DNA of 64,000 nucleotides from Paracoccaceae bacterium (GTDB lineage: Bacteria; Pseudomonadota; Alphaproteobacteria; Rhodobacterales; Rhodobacteraceae): NCBI GenBank assembly GCA_024304985.1, contig JAMWZC010000007.1, positions 1-64,000 of the forward strand, given 5' to 3'. Below are positions 16,311 to 25,935 of this stretch, piece after piece. Position 1 is the stretch's first letter. Each line of letters begins with the position of its first letter. The notes under the pieces are model-generated. The model was not told the DNA's origin. It searched no databases and saw nothing but the letters and a program-made list of their open reading frames with translations. Both the position numbers and the translations under genes were made by a program.

Positions 16311-16396
16311 GCCCGTCCTCCTTGACCTTGCGGGACAGGCTGGCACCTTGGTGCCCGCCCCTTGCGGCAGGATCCGCCGCGCAGTGCGATCGGCCT

Positions 16397-16414
16397 GGTA
16401 GGGCAACCCCTACC
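16397..16414. promoter_or_regulatory. Inverted repeat upstream of the exporter operon
   Basis: GGTAGGG and CCCTACC are perfect arms around a 4-base centre, about 90 bp upstream of the devB start. It could be an operator for a dimeric repressor; no regulator gene adjoins it. Confidence 0.4.
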
Positions 16415-16434
16415 CGCTGTCGGCCAGCGGGTCA

Positions 16435-16448
16435 TTGACATGTGTCAA
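16435..16448. promoter_or_regulatory. Crp/Fnr-type box upstream of the exporter operon
   Basis: TTGACATGTGTCAA is a perfect dyad of the form TTGAC-N4-GTCAA, the pattern bound by Fnr/FixK/Dnr-type regulators. It lies about 125 bp upstream of the devB start. It suggests control by oxygen or nitrogen oxides. Confidence 0.5.
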
Positions 16449-16771
16449 GCGCCGAAAACAGGCGCCAGACCCCGGCCATGCCCAGAGCAGCGCGCCGGGT
16501 TCTCAGGGTGGCGCGGGTCAGGATCAGGATTTGTGGGCCGCATCCTTTTGCAAGCCAGTGAAGCCGGACGCATACTCCGAGAACATCATGTCTTCCTGCA
16601 TCGCTTCAATGGCGGCATCCTGCGCCAGAAGTGGTGTCACGTGCAGGCGCAGCACGCGGTCCACGGGGCGCGGCGGCTTGATGGCGGTTTGCCCGAATGG
16701 CGCGCGGACGGGCATCCGGCGCTGACAGAGCCTGCATGAGACGGCTGGTTGCTGCGGGCTGTGCCGTGGGA

Positions 16772-17650
16772 TCATGCCCCGCTTGGCATTGCGGCGCGGA
16801 AGTGACTGGCGATGGCGCCACGTGTGGTGATCCAGAGATCGTCACGCGCGGCGCATCGCCTTGCCATCTCGTCAATCGCCCAAGCGGCGGCGGGGCGCCC
16901 GTAGCAATGCCCATGTGCGAAGATATCCAGAATGACCGTTTCGGCGGGCTGGGCGATGATCGCATCGAGCGCCTCGAAGAACATGTCCACGAACTGGCGC
17001 GGGGTTCGGCCAAAGCGCATGGCATGGGGCAGATCGTTGAAGTCGATGGTCATCGGCACGGCGACAATCTCGCCTTCCGGGAATCGTTGCAGATAGGGCA
17101 GATCGTCGTCCAGCACATCGCCGTGCCAGGCATAGCCATGCTGCACCAGACGGCGCTGCGTGTCCGGGCCCGATGTGACGCGCGGGCTGATCCATCCGGT
17201 CGGGCGTGCGCCGGTCGCTTTTGCGATCAGGTCGGAACTGTCCCGGATCAAGCTGTCGTCCTGCGCGGGAGACAGGGTCGGGCAGAGCAGGTTCTGCGCG
17301 TAGCCATGCCCGACAATCTCGTGCCCGGCCGCCGCGTATTGCCCAAGCTGGTCCGGGTCATGCGCGGCGACCATGCCTGAGGTCATCACATTGGCGGAAA
17401 TCCCATGACGCTCCATGATCCGCATCAGGCGCTGCGTGCCCACCGTCGCGTTGTAGCGGCCATAGGATTCGGCATTCGGATCGAAGATGCCATTCGCCAG
17501 CACATTCCCCATCGGTCCCACGCCAGAGGTGGCATCGGGCGTCCACATTTCATAGGCGATGTTGAACACGACGGCGATCCTGCGTCCGTCCGGCCAGCAC
17601 AGGTCAGCGGGGGAACGAACGATCTCGGGGTAAATGCGGGGTGTCGTCAT
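16772..17650 (-). CDS. Polysaccharide deacetylase-family hydrolase, PuuE-like
   Basis: The protein is 292 residues from the ATG at 17650 (MTTPRIYPEIVRSP). It has the NodB-type fold as used by PuuE allantoinase-like enzymes: WPDGRRIAVVFNIAYEMW near the start in place of the classical TFDD, TSGMVAAHDPDQLGQYAAAGHEIVGHGYAQN in the middle, and DIFAHGHCYGRP near the C-terminus. It probably cleaves an amide or cyclic-imide bond in a small molecule; classical chitin-type metal ligands are not all evident. It is divergent from the TRAP transporter genes and may act on the imported compound. Confidence 0.8.
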   Translation of the reverse strand: MTTPRIYPEIVRSPADLCWPDGRRIAVVFNIAYEMWTPDATSGVGPMGNVLANGIFDPNAESYGRYNATVGTQRLMRIMERHGISANVMTSGMVAAHDPDQLGQYAAAGHEIVGHGYAQNLLCPTLSPAQDDSLIRDSSDLIAKATGARPTGWISPRVTSGPDTQRRLVQHGYAWHGDVLDDDLPYLQRFPEGEIVAVPMTIDFNDLPHAMRFGRTPRQFVDMFFEALDAIIAQPAETVILDIFAHGHCYGRPAAAWAIDEMARRCAARDDLWITTRGAIASHFRAAMPSGA

Positions 17651-17991
17651 CGTTCCTCGGTGTCCTTTCTGTGAAGCGGTTCTGCCGCCCGATGAGGACG
17701 CGTCCCGCTGGTCTGGCCGAAGCCTGCCCCTGTGCAGGTTAAGCTGGTGTCGCCCCTGATAGAATTTCATTCTTTTCAGGCGATGCTGCATCCCATGCAG
17801 GACATAAGCTGAATTCTGTGCATGATGTGCTGCTAAGTATGCACTTTCTTCATGCTCAAGACCTCGACTACGCTGATCGGGACGGTCCGATTGATCCGGC
17901 AAAGCAGCCTTGCAAGGGGCAGGTCGGGACGGCCCGGATACCGACGCAAGGACAAGCCGGCGTGGTTCACGATCCAAGGGAGGATACCGAC
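17651..17991. other. Divergent intergenic region between deacetylase and TRAP genes
   Basis: No gene is seen. It holds the candidate operators listed separately and a good ribosome binding site (GGGAGG) for dctP. It should carry promoters for both directions. Confidence 0.55.
17786..17844. promoter_or_regulatory. Candidate LysR-type operator cluster
   Basis: CTGCATCCCATGCAG (17786-17800) is a perfect dyad around one base. A second dyad GTGCAT-N15-ATGCAC spans 17818-17844. Both share TGCAT/ATGCA halves, as expected of LysR-type binding. The LysR gene at the end of the TRAP operon is the natural partner. Confidence 0.45.
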
Positions 17992-18999
17992 ATGAAGAAG
18001 ATACTGGTGGCAAGCCTGACAGGCGCAGCCGTGGCTGTCGCGGCGCAAGGCGTGGCGGTCACGTCCGCGTATGCAGCCGAGATCGAGTTGAAACTGGCAT
18101 GGCTGACCGCCGACAGCCCCTCTGATCCCTATGCGATCACGGCGCATGCCTTCAAGACAGAGATCGAGGCCGCGCTGCCCGGCCGGGTCGAAGTCGCCCT
18201 CTTCCCCAACCGCCAGCTTGGCGACGACAAGGAAATTCTTGAAGGCTTGCAGTTCGGCACGATCGACATGGGCATCATCACCAACGCGGTCGTGGCCAAT
18301 CTTGAACCGACCTACCAACTGCTTGACCTGCCCTTCCTGTTCGGCAACGCGGCCCAGGCGCATGATGTGCTGGACGGCCCGGTCGGTCAGGACCTTGCGG
18401 CCAACCTTGCCGATGATGGTATCGTCTCGCTGGGTGCGGCCGAGGGCGGATTTCGCAACATGATCAACAACACCCGCCCCGTGCGGACACCCGAGGATGT
18501 GACCGGCGTCAAATACCGCACCATGCAGAACCCGGTCTTCATCGAGATGTTCTCGTCCCTTGGCGGAAGTCCGGTGCCGATGGCCTGGGGCGAGGTGTTC
18601 ACCGCCATGCAGCAAGGCACGGTCGACGGGTTGGAAATCCCGGCTTCGGTCGTCAATTCCAACAACTTTGCGGAAGTCACCAAATACCTCAGCTTCACGC
18701 GCCATACCTATTCCGCGATCCATCTGCTGATGTCCAAGCGGAGTTTCGACAGCCTGCCCGAGGATGTGCAGCAAGCCGTGCTTTATGCGGGCGAGACCGC
18801 GATTGCCGCGCAGCGTGTTGCCGTGGCCGAAGGCGAGCGTGACGTGGTAGAGGCCCTGACCGCCGCCGGGATGGAGATCAACGACATCGAGGATGTGGGC
18901 GCCTTCCGCGCCAAGGTCGCCCCGGTCTATGAGCAGTTCGAAAGCACCATCGGCAAGGACCTGCTGGACCGCGCGCTTGCCGCCGTGTCGGATCAGTAA
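17992..18999 (+). CDS. dctP: TRAP transporter substrate-binding protein (DctP family)
   Basis: The protein is 335 residues from the ATG at 17992, preceded by GGGAGG. A signal peptide of about 29 residues ends at TSAYA/A. The mature protein has the DctP signature: NRQLGDDKEILEGLQFGTIDMGI, then GVKYRTMQNPVFIEMFSSLGGSPVPMAWGEVFTAMQQGTVDGLE, in which the Arg of KYRTM normally binds the substrate carboxylate. It works in the periplasm with the DctQ and DctM genes just downstream. The ligand is probably an organic acid but cannot be named. Confidence 0.92.
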   Translation: MKKILVASLTGAAVAVAAQGVAVTSAYAAEIELKLAWLTADSPSDPYAITAHAFKTEIEAALPGRVEVALFPNRQLGDDKEILEGLQFGTIDMGIITNAVVANLEPTYQLLDLPFLFGNAAQAHDVLDGPVGQDLAANLADDGIVSLGAAEGGFRNMINNTRPVRTPEDVTGVKYRTMQNPVFIEMFSSLGGSPVPMAWGEVFTAMQQGTVDGLEIPASVVNSNNFAEVTKYLSFTRHTYSAIHLLMSKRSFDSLPEDVQQAVLYAGETAIAAQRVAVAEGERDVVEALTAAGMEINDIEDVGAFRAKVAPVYEQFESTIGKDLLDRALAAVSDQ

Positions 19000-19008
19000 G
19001 GCCGCCAG

Positions 19009-19527
19009 ATGCCAATCCTGACCACGCTGTCACGGGTCCTGTCGACCACAAGCCGTCTTACGGGGCGGCTTGTGGCACATCTGTGCGTGATGATCATCTA
19101 CTTTATCCTCGGCCTTCTCGTGACGCAGGTGGTCATGCGCTATTTCCTTGGCGCGCCGCCCAGCTGGACCGAGGAACTGGCGATCATTCTGTTTGCATGG
19201 CTGGTGCTGCTCTATGCGACCGAAGGCGTGCGCGAGGGCTTTCACGTCATGATCGAAACGATCCCCGCACGTTGGGCCGTGCTGCGCGCGGCCTCGGACC
19301 GGATCACCGCGCTGCTGATCATCGGCTTCGGGCTGGTGACCCTGACGGCGGGGGCCAATTATGTGCAGCGCACCGCCGGGCAGCGCTCGGCTGCGCTACA
19401 GATCCCGATCGAAGCGCTATATCTGTGTGTGCCGGTCTGCGGCGGGTTGCTGATCCTGCATGCGGCGGCCCGCCTTTTTGAACCGGCCCAACCGGAGAGC
19501 ACCGACACCGCGGCAGGTGCGGCATGA
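19009..19527 (+). CDS. dctQ: TRAP transporter small permease (DctQ family)
   Basis: The protein is 172 residues with four membrane helices (about 22-44, 55-75, 95-117, 138-158). The DctQ motif FLGAPPSWTEELAIILFAWLVLLYATEGVREGFHV is present. It lies 9 bp after dctP and its stop overlaps the dctM start by 4 bp. Confidence 0.9.
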   Translation: MPILTTLSRVLSTTSRLTGRLVAHLCVMIIYFILGLLVTQVVMRYFLGAPPSWTEELAIILFAWLVLLYATEGVREGFHVMIETIPARWAVLRAASDRITALLIIGFGLVTLTAGANYVQRTAGQRSAALQIPIEALYLCVPVCGGLLILHAAARLFEPAQPESTDTAAGAA

Positions 19528-20804
19528 GCCCCACTGTCCTTGTCCTGACCATCGGCCTGCCGCTGATGATCCTGCTGCGCGTCCCGCTGGCCTTTGCGCT
19601 TGGCCTGTCGACCATTGCCGCCCTGTGGATGGCGGATATCGACACGATGATCTTCGCGCAGCGGATGGTGTCGGGCACGCAATCCTTCAGCCTGCTGGCG
19701 ATTCCGTTCTTCATCCTTGCGGGTGATCTGATGACGGCGGGCGGCATTTCGCGGCGGCTTGTGGGCTTTGCCGATGTTCTGGTGCGCCACCGGACCGGCG
19801 GGCTTGGCATGGTTGCTGTTCTGGCGGCGGCGTTTTTCGCCGCGCTGTCCGGTTCTGCCCCTGCCACAACCGCGGCCATCGGGTCGATCATGATCCCCGA
19901 GATGGAGAAACGCGGCTATTCCCGCGCCTTTGCCACGGCTTTGGCGGTGGCGGGCGGGATCATCGGGCCGATGTTGCCCCCGTCGATCCCGATGGTTGTC
20001 TGGGGTGTGATGTCCGAAACCTCGATCAGCCAGCTTTTCCTTGCGGGAATCGTGCCGGGGCTGCTGCTGGCGCTGGGTCTGATGGTGCTGTGCTGGAACC
20101 ACGCCCGCCACAACAAGATCCCCACCCAGCCCAAGGCCACCCGTGCCGAGGTCTGGCAGGCCTTCAACGCGGCCAAATGGGCGCTGACGGGGCCGATCGT
20201 GGTGCTCGGTGGCATCTATGGCGGGATCGTCACCCCGACCGAGGCGGCCATCGTCGCCACCGTCTTTGCCCTGATCCTGGGCTTTGGGGTTTACCGCGAG
20301 TTGACCTTCAGGACGATCGTTCCGGTTACGCGCAATTCCCTCAAGACCATGACGATGGTGATGTTCATCATCGCGCTGGCCAATGGCTTTGGCTGGATGA
20401 TCGCCTTTGAACGCATCCCGATGCAGGTGACCGGCGCGCTGGAAGGCTTTTCCGACCGTCCCGTGCTTTACCTGCTGATGATCAACCTGCTGCTGCTGGT
20501 GATCGGCTGCGTGATGGACAATCTGGCGGCAATGATCATCCTTGCCTCGTTTCTGGTGCCCATCGGCGCGCAACTGGGGATGGACCCGGTGCAGTTCGGC
20601 GCGATGGTGGCGATCAACTTCACCATCGGCATGGCGACCCCACCCTTCGGCTATACCATCTTCGTAGGGGCGGCCATCAGCGGCTTGAGCATCGGAAAGA
20701 TCGCGCGACCCCTGATGCCCATGCTGGGCGTGATGATCCTTGTCCTGCTACTGGTGGCGTTCGTGCCGGCGGTGACGCTGAGCGTCGTTCAACTGTTGCG
20801 ATAG
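19524..20804 (+). CDS. dctM: TRAP transporter large permease (DctM family)
   Basis: The protein is 426 residues, the usual DctM length, with about 12 hydrophobic segments. Family motifs include SFSLLAIPFFILAGDLMTAGGISRRLVGFAD and ALSGSAPATTAAIGSIMIPEMEKRGY, and, late in the protein, NFTIGMATPPFGYTIFVGAAI. It drives sodium-coupled uptake of the DctP ligand. The start overlaps dctQ by 4 bp. Confidence 0.93.
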   Translation: MSPTVLVLTIGLPLMILLRVPLAFALGLSTIAALWMADIDTMIFAQRMVSGTQSFSLLAIPFFILAGDLMTAGGISRRLVGFADVLVRHRTGGLGMVAVLAAAFFAALSGSAPATTAAIGSIMIPEMEKRGYSRAFATALAVAGGIIGPMLPPSIPMVVWGVMSETSISQLFLAGIVPGLLLALGLMVLCWNHARHNKIPTQPKATRAEVWQAFNAAKWALTGPIVVLGGIYGGIVTPTEAAIVATVFALILGFGVYRELTFRTIVPVTRNSLKTMTMVMFIIALANGFGWMIAFERIPMQVTGALEGFSDRPVLYLLMINLLLLVIGCVMDNLAAMIILASFLVPIGAQLGMDPVQFGAMVAINFTIGMATPPFGYTIFVGAAISGLSIGKIARPLMPMLGVMILVLLLVAFVPAVTLSVVQLLR

Positions 20805-20819
20805 TGAAAGGGTAAAGGA

Positions 20820-21746
20820 ATGGTCAATCTGCGTAACTTCGATCTGAACCTGCTGGTGATCTTTCGCGCCATCATGGCGCGCGGCTCCATCGCGGGGGCG
20901 GCCGAAGAGGTGGGGCTGTCGCCCTCTGCCGTCAGCCATGCGCTGGCGCGTCTGCGGGTCATGCTGAACGATCAGCTGTTCCATCGCACCGCGAATGGTG
21001 TCGAACCCACCGAGCGGGCGGTTGAGCTCAGCACCGATATCGAACGCGGGCTTGGCTTTCTGTCCTCGGCCATCTCGCTCCAGCACCAGTTCATCCCCTC
21101 CGACGTGAAACGCGTCTTCACGATGCAGGTGGCGGATTATGTCTCGGGGTTCCTGCTGCCGCGTCTGGCCGAACGCCTCCAGCATGAGGCGCCGGGGATT
21201 TCGGTCGATATCCTGCCATTCTCGGTCTCGCCCGTCAGTGTCTGGGACCGCGTCGATCTGCAGATCCGCCTGACACCCGGACGGCTGAAACCCGAGATGG
21301 TCCGCAGTCAAAGGCTGATCGCCGATGATATCGTCGTGCTGATGCGCCCGGATCATCCCGAAGCGGATCAGCCCATGACGGCCGCGCTTTACGCGGCGCT
21401 GCCCCATGTGAAACTGTCGCAATCCGCAACCGGCACCACGGTCATTGACGATGCTCTGACCGCACGCGGGTTGAAGCGGCATATGGCGATGACGGTCTCC
21501 AGCTGGTTCGACATTCCCGATATCGTGGCCAGTTCCGACCTGATCGCCATTGCCCCGTCGCGCCTTCTGAATCTTGATCCGCGCCTGAAGCGCCTGAAAT
21601 CCGCCCCGCTGCCACTGGAGGAGGTCGTGTTCTCTTTCGACCTGTGTTGGGATCTGCGGACCGAGCGGGAGCCGGGTCAAAGGTGGCTGCGCAAGACCGT
21701 GTCCGAGATCTTTCAGGACATCGACAGTGGCGCTTCACAACAGTGA
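20820..21746 (+). CDS. LysR-type transcriptional regulator
   Basis: The protein is 308 residues. Residues 1-65 form the winged helix (FDLNLLVIFRAIMARGSIAGAAEEVGLSPSAVSHALARLRVMLNDQLFHRT), in the NodD/PcpR-like subgroup. The rest is a periplasmic-binding-like effector domain. It follows dctM by 15 bp in the same direction, so it is probably co-transcribed and controls the TRAP operon and perhaps the divergent deacetylase through the dyads at 17786-17844. Confidence 0.88.
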   Translation: MVNLRNFDLNLLVIFRAIMARGSIAGAAEEVGLSPSAVSHALARLRVMLNDQLFHRTANGVEPTERAVELSTDIERGLGFLSSAISLQHQFIPSDVKRVFTMQVADYVSGFLLPRLAERLQHEAPGISVDILPFSVSPVSVWDRVDLQIRLTPGRLKPEMVRSQRLIADDIVVLMRPDHPEADQPMTAALYAALPHVKLSQSATGTTVIDDALTARGLKRHMAMTVSSWFDIPDIVASSDLIAIAPSRLLNLDPRLKRLKSAPLPLEEVVFSFDLCWDLRTEREPGQRWLRKTVSEIFQDIDSGASQQ

Positions 21747-22568
21747 CCTGCACCACATGGTCAAATGGCGGGGCCGTGTTGAACCGGCGCCTTGTCCTCT
21801 GTCTGATCTTGTCGTCGGGCGACCTGTTCGGCAAAGGGTCGTCCATTGTCGCAATGTCCCATGCGATCGTCGTGAAATACTCTCTCAACTGCGAAAAATG
21901 GGCGGCTTGGACGTGCAGAAGGCGCAGGGGCCGCAGATCGGTGTGATACATGCAAGTCAGCGCGAGACACGCCAACCCGCAGCGGCCAATCTGGTTGGGA
22001 TGAATGTCGTCGGCAAACCACGCCTGCATATCCGTGTTACCGAAAACATGTGCAGATGTGCTGCCCCGTCTTGTCCGGGGTAAACCACCGGATCATTGCA
22101 GGAGGAATGCGGCGGTCCACAGAGCTGGTGCCATGCAATGCGTGACGCTTTGATTGGAATGATCTGTGCCCATTCTGGTGATGCCTGATGGAGGTCCTTG
22201 GCCGGACTGACCAAAACACCGTCTTTGAACAGATCGTGTTCTACACATCAGAAGATGGTTGATAGCACCTATTCGACCCTGCGTGGCGTTCTCGGTCGCC
22301 AACAGGATCACAAACGAGCGGATCATGATCAGAGTCGGTATGATCCCGGTCAGGCCGCACCGTTCGTCTTCGCGACAGGCGAACAGCACTTCTGCCTTGC
22401 TTCAGCATGCGTCCGGATCGCGTTCACGCGCACAGTGATGGACACCGCGGGTTGCGGATGGCGGCGCCGACCTTTTGATTTGCGCACCGCTGGCCAGAGA
22501 TGGGCGACGTCTCCAACGCCCGGCGCAGAGCCATGCGGCGGGTCGAGTTGTTTTCGGGGCGCGGCCTT
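21747..22568. other. Geneless stretch of about 820 bp
   Basis: No frame here has both a start signal and a recognisable product, and GC is a little lower than in the neighbours. One minus-strand frame contains ADDIHPNQIGRCGLACLA, a faint echo of an SGNH-hydrolase C-terminus, but nothing upstream supports it. It may be decayed sequence. Confidence 0.4.
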
Positions 22569-24368
22569 CTAGGCATTTCCCAGACGTGGCGCCTTGGTGG
22601 CGTCAAAACACCTTTCCACCTGTGGCAAAGGGTTTGCAGAACGTCGCGGGAGTTCCAAAAGACTGCGGTTCTTGATGGCGTGTCGCTGGGAAAGCTTGCG
22701 CGCCTGTCGCCCTGTAATCAGCAGCCTCGCACCTTCTGGCCTGTTTTCCGGGATAGGCTTGCGCAATTCCGGGAAAATCGAGAAGATTTCTTCTCGGGCC
22801 GCAGGACTGACGGATTTAAGGGCCTCGTTTCCGGTGTATAAGGATTCACTGGGGGCTCCATTTGCCCATACGATCTCGTGCTTCTCGAAAAGAATATGCC
22901 AGTATTCCACGTCGGACACATCTTCCGCCACCTCGATACCTTCGATCAGCAGAAGTTGTTTTGCTGCGGCCAGAACTTCTTCGCGACCGAACATATTCAG
23001 CGCGATTTTGGACCGCACCAGAATGCGATGCTGCGGGGAAACGAGCAGGTCCTGATCCGGAAGCCCATCGCCCAATGCACCGGCCCGAATGCGAATAGGA
23101 CGGAATTTGGCGTGGACGCGCAAATCAATAGCATCCAGTTTGCGTGATCCCATCCAGCGAATGGGCTGAAAGCCGGAATCCATCGTCAAGACCAGATCCC
23201 CGACGCGCAGGTTTTCGATGTTGATCCGGCCACGGCTGGTGACGATCTGGGTTCCAGAGACAAAACAAATGGGCGGCGGATCAACAGCGATAATACCAGT
23301 GTCGTATATGCGCAGCCGACCACTCTGGTTTGAGATAACGTGAAGCGTGCCATTGATGACAAGGTTGTCGGCCTCTGTATCCGGAATCGTGCCGGTCGCT
23401 TCAACGTTGATGGTTCCATCCGCGTTGAAGGACACAACCACGCCCCCCGTGAAGGTGCCGTATTGCGTGCCGATGCCATCAACGTACAAATCCCCGCTGA
23501 CCGAATATTCCGTCACGCCGGGGACCGTCTGGTTTGCCAGGAAAACAATATTTCCCGAGGCATCAATCTCATATGTCGCGAGAGACCCGTTGTTCGAGAC
23601 ATAGAGGAACGTGCGATCAGGGCCGGACGCCTGGGGCATCCGGACGGACATCATTTCATATGGGTAATACGCACCGCCAGCCACAGTTTGCGGCGTGGTC
23701 GCACTTGGCGCCGACCCATCGGTCGGAACTTCGGTCACGTAGAAATTATCGTAACCCCACTGATGGCCCACGTGGAAATAGGTGGTTCCGCCAGCTCCGT
23801 CATCGACCGAAACCAGATCCCCTGCCCAGACATAGTTGCCGTCATATAAGGTTGTCTTCGGCTCCAGAACCGTCGCGCCATCGCCGCTCAACAGGATTGT
23901 CTGGGTGTCTCCAGCGTCCCATTCTTCCCAGATCAAGCGAATGGACGTGCCATCATCCGAAGGCTGAACCGAGACGTTGTAGTTATCGCCCGCGCTGGCC
24001 GCATTTACGTTGATCTGGGTGGAGCTTCTGAGTTCCAAATCACCTGTGGCGACATCCAAAGAAAAGACGTTCAGATGCGTGTCGTTCAGGTCGAAAAATA
24101 GCGGTTCACCATTTATTTCGATGATCTTCAGATCGCGGTCATAGTTTGTGTTCAGACCGCCGAGAGAAATACCATCATATGATGTCCCGAAATTGTAATT
24201 GGACACCACTGACGTGGTATAGGTCGTCCCGTCGCTGGTGATATTAAGAACGCGGTAGCCCGTAAGGGTCGAGGCGATGACCCAGTTATTGAGGCCAGCG
24301 TCATATGCGACAAGACCTTCGCCATCCAAAGGGGCCTGGTTACTTGTTGAAACGAGTGTAATTGGCAT
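22569..24368 (-). CDS. Hint-domain protein with beta-rich N-terminal region
   Basis: The protein is 599 residues. Residues 1-360 are low in charge and rich in Gly, Asp, Thr and Ser with repeated beta strands (VFSLDVATGDLELRS, LYVSNNGSLATYEID), suggesting a propeller-like exported domain. A Hint (hedgehog/intein) domain starts at C368 (ICFVSGTQIVTSRG) and includes RVGDLVLTMDSGFQPIRWMG, LLVSPQHRILVRS (H447) and YWHILFEKHEIVWANG (H491, H497). This C-terminal type is frequent in Rhodobacteraceae. There is no Sec signal peptide, so type I secretion is possible. Self-cleavage is expected from the fold but unproven. Confidence 0.82.
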   Translation of the reverse strand: MPITLVSTSNQAPLDGEGLVAYDAGLNNWVIASTLTGYRVLNITSDGTTYTTSVVSNYNFGTSYDGISLGGLNTNYDRDLKIIEINGEPLFFDLNDTHLNVFSLDVATGDLELRSSTQINVNAASAGDNYNVSVQPSDDGTSIRLIWEEWDAGDTQTILLSGDGATVLEPKTTLYDGNYVWAGDLVSVDDGAGGTTYFHVGHQWGYDNFYVTEVPTDGSAPSATTPQTVAGGAYYPYEMMSVRMPQASGPDRTFLYVSNNGSLATYEIDASGNIVFLANQTVPGVTEYSVSGDLYVDGIGTQYGTFTGGVVVSFNADGTINVEATGTIPDTEADNLVINGTLHVISNQSGRLRIYDTGIIAVDPPPICFVSGTQIVTSRGRINIENLRVGDLVLTMDSGFQPIRWMGSRKLDAIDLRVHAKFRPIRIRAGALGDGLPDQDLLVSPQHRILVRSKIALNMFGREEVLAAAKQLLLIEGIEVAEDVSDVEYWHILFEKHEIVWANGAPSESLYTGNEALKSVSPAAREEIFSIFPELRKPIPENRPEGARLLITGRQARKLSQRHAIKNRSLLELPRRSANPLPQVERCFDATKAPRLGNA

Positions 24369-24702
24369 GAACTGGTCCGCATTTACTATTTACCACACAT
24401 GCTCGCGGACAACTTTCAGGCAACATCCTGAAAATCAAACACTCCGCTGAGCAGTTAACGTTAATGTGGATATGCATTGTGGCTAAATTGCAGATCGAAA
24501 TCTGGCGGAAAAAAAGCAAGTTCTGGTCTTGGTGCCCAATTCCAAGACCGGACTGCGCCTATGCCCATCGGGTCACAGGAAGGTCACGCGCAACGGTGAC
24601 CGTCAGGTGAACGCGCTTGTCAGGCGCCCACGCAGGCAGAACAGCGCTGCCGCGCAGGGCCATGCCGCACCGGATCGGACGATAAGCCGCCCGACCCCGG
24701 CG
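24369..24702. other. Geneless region between Hint protein and ychF
   Basis: AT-rich near the Hint gene start, where its promoter should be; GC-rich towards ychF. No gene, RNA or repeat is seen. Confidence 0.5.
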
Positions 24703-25800
24703 TCAGGTGTTGAACAGGAAATGCAGCACATCGCCATCCTTGACGATGTAGCTTTTGCCTTCGGACCGCATCTTGCCCGCTTCCTTGGCGGGTTGTTCAC
24801 CGCCCAAGCTGACGAAATCATCGTAGGCGATGGTTTCCGCACGGATGAAGCCGCGTTCGAAATCGCCGTGGATGACGCCGGCGGCCTGCGGGGCGGCGGT
24901 GCCCTGACGGATCGTCCAGGCGCGGGCTTCCTTGGGGCCGACGGTGAAATAGGTTTCCAGATGCAGCAGGGCGTAGCCCGCGCGAATCAGGCGGTCCAGA
25001 CCCGGCTCCTCCAGCCCCATCTCGGACAGGAACATCTGGGCTTCCTCGTCATCAAGCTGGCTGATCTCTTCCTCGATCCGGGCGGAAATCACCACATGGG
25101 AATTGCCCTGGGCAGCCGCCATTTCGGCGACTTTCGCGGATAGGGCATTACCCGTGCCTGCATCTTCCTCGGCCACGTTGCAGACATAGAGCACGGGTTT
25201 CGTGGTCAACAGTTGCAGCATACGCCATGCTTTCGCATCCTCGGCATCGACCTTGACGGTGCGGGCGGGCTGTCCCGCCTCCAACGCAGCCAGCGCCTTG
25301 CGCAGCAGCGTGTCCTGCTGCACTGCGTCCTTGTCGCCGCCCTTGATCTTGCGGACCAAGCCTTGCAGGCGCTTTTCGATGCTTTCCATATCGGCCAGCA
25401 TCAGCTCCATCTCGATGGTCTCGGCGTCCGATACGGGGTCAACGCGACCCTCGACATGGGTGATGTCGTCATCCTCGAAACAGCGCAGCACATGGGCGAT
25501 GGCATCGCATTCGCGGATATTGGCCAGAAACTGGTTGCCCAGCCCTTCGCCCTTGGACGCGCCCTTCACCAGACCGGCAATATCGACAAAGGTCATCCGC
25601 GTGGGGATGATCTGCTTGGACCCGGCAATCTTGGCAAGCCGGTTCAGCCTGTGATCCGGCACCGCCACTTCGCCCACATTTGGCTCGATGGTGCAGAAGG
25701 GAAAATTGGCGGCCTGCGCGGCGGCCGTTCTGGTCAGCGCGTTGAACAGTGTCGACTTGCCCACATTCGGCAGCCCCACGATCCCCATCTTGAAACCCAT
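24703..25800 (-). CDS. ychF: Redox-regulated ATPase YchF (OLA1 family)
   Basis: The protein is 365 residues, the usual length, starting at [17 protein letters not shown] (P-loop at about 9-17). Switch II is [31 protein letters not shown]. The specificity position is the ATP-preferring variant (CNVAEED rather than NKxD). The C-terminal TGS domain ends in [18 protein letters not shown]. It is ribosome-associated and linked to stress response in other bacteria. Confidence 0.96.
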   Translation of the reverse strand: MGFKMGIVGLPNVGKSTLFNALTRTAAAQAANFPFCTIEPNVGEVAVPDHRLNRLAKIAGSKQIIPTRMTFVDIAGLVKGASKGEGLGNQFLANIRECDAIAHVLRCFEDDDITHVEGRVDPVSDAETIEMELMLADMESIEKRLQGLVRKIKGGDKDAVQQDTLLRKALAALEAGQPARTVKVDAEDAKAWRMLQLLTTKPVLYVCNVAEEDAGTGNALSAKVAEMAAAQGNSHVVISARIEEEISQLDDEEAQMFLSEMGLEEPGLDRLIRAGYALLHLETYFTVGPKEARAWTIRQGTAAPQAAGVIHGDFERGFIRAETIAYDDFVSLGGEQPAKEAGKMRSEGKSYIVKDGDVLHFLFNT

Positions 25801-25935
25801 CACCGGCCTCCTTTGTTCAGTTGGCCGCTCATAAAGCGGCAGGGGGCGCGGGGCAAGGGCACAGACCGCATGAAGGATTGAGTTTACCGCGCGTTTGCGG
25901 CACATCGGGGCGACCGCAGGGAAGGACAGCCAGAC

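Larger units (their letters stand above)
16311..16771. other. Geneless region upstream of the exporter operon
   Basis: It holds two dyads listed separately and no credible gene. Short frames in the second half (16524-16775) have no start signals and shadow nothing known. Confidence 0.5.

Noticed and set aside
16524-16775. 83-codon minus-strand frame before the deacetylase stop
   Set aside because: No ribosome binding site or recognisable product; composition matches non-coding GC-rich sequence.
21442-22029. Minus-strand frame containing ADDIHPNQIGRCGLACLA
   Set aside because: It resembles an SGNH-hydrolase end only faintly, overlaps the LysR gene and has no upstream half.
22093-22389. 98-codon minus-strand frame in the 820-bp gap
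   Set aside because: No start signal and no similarity to any family I know.
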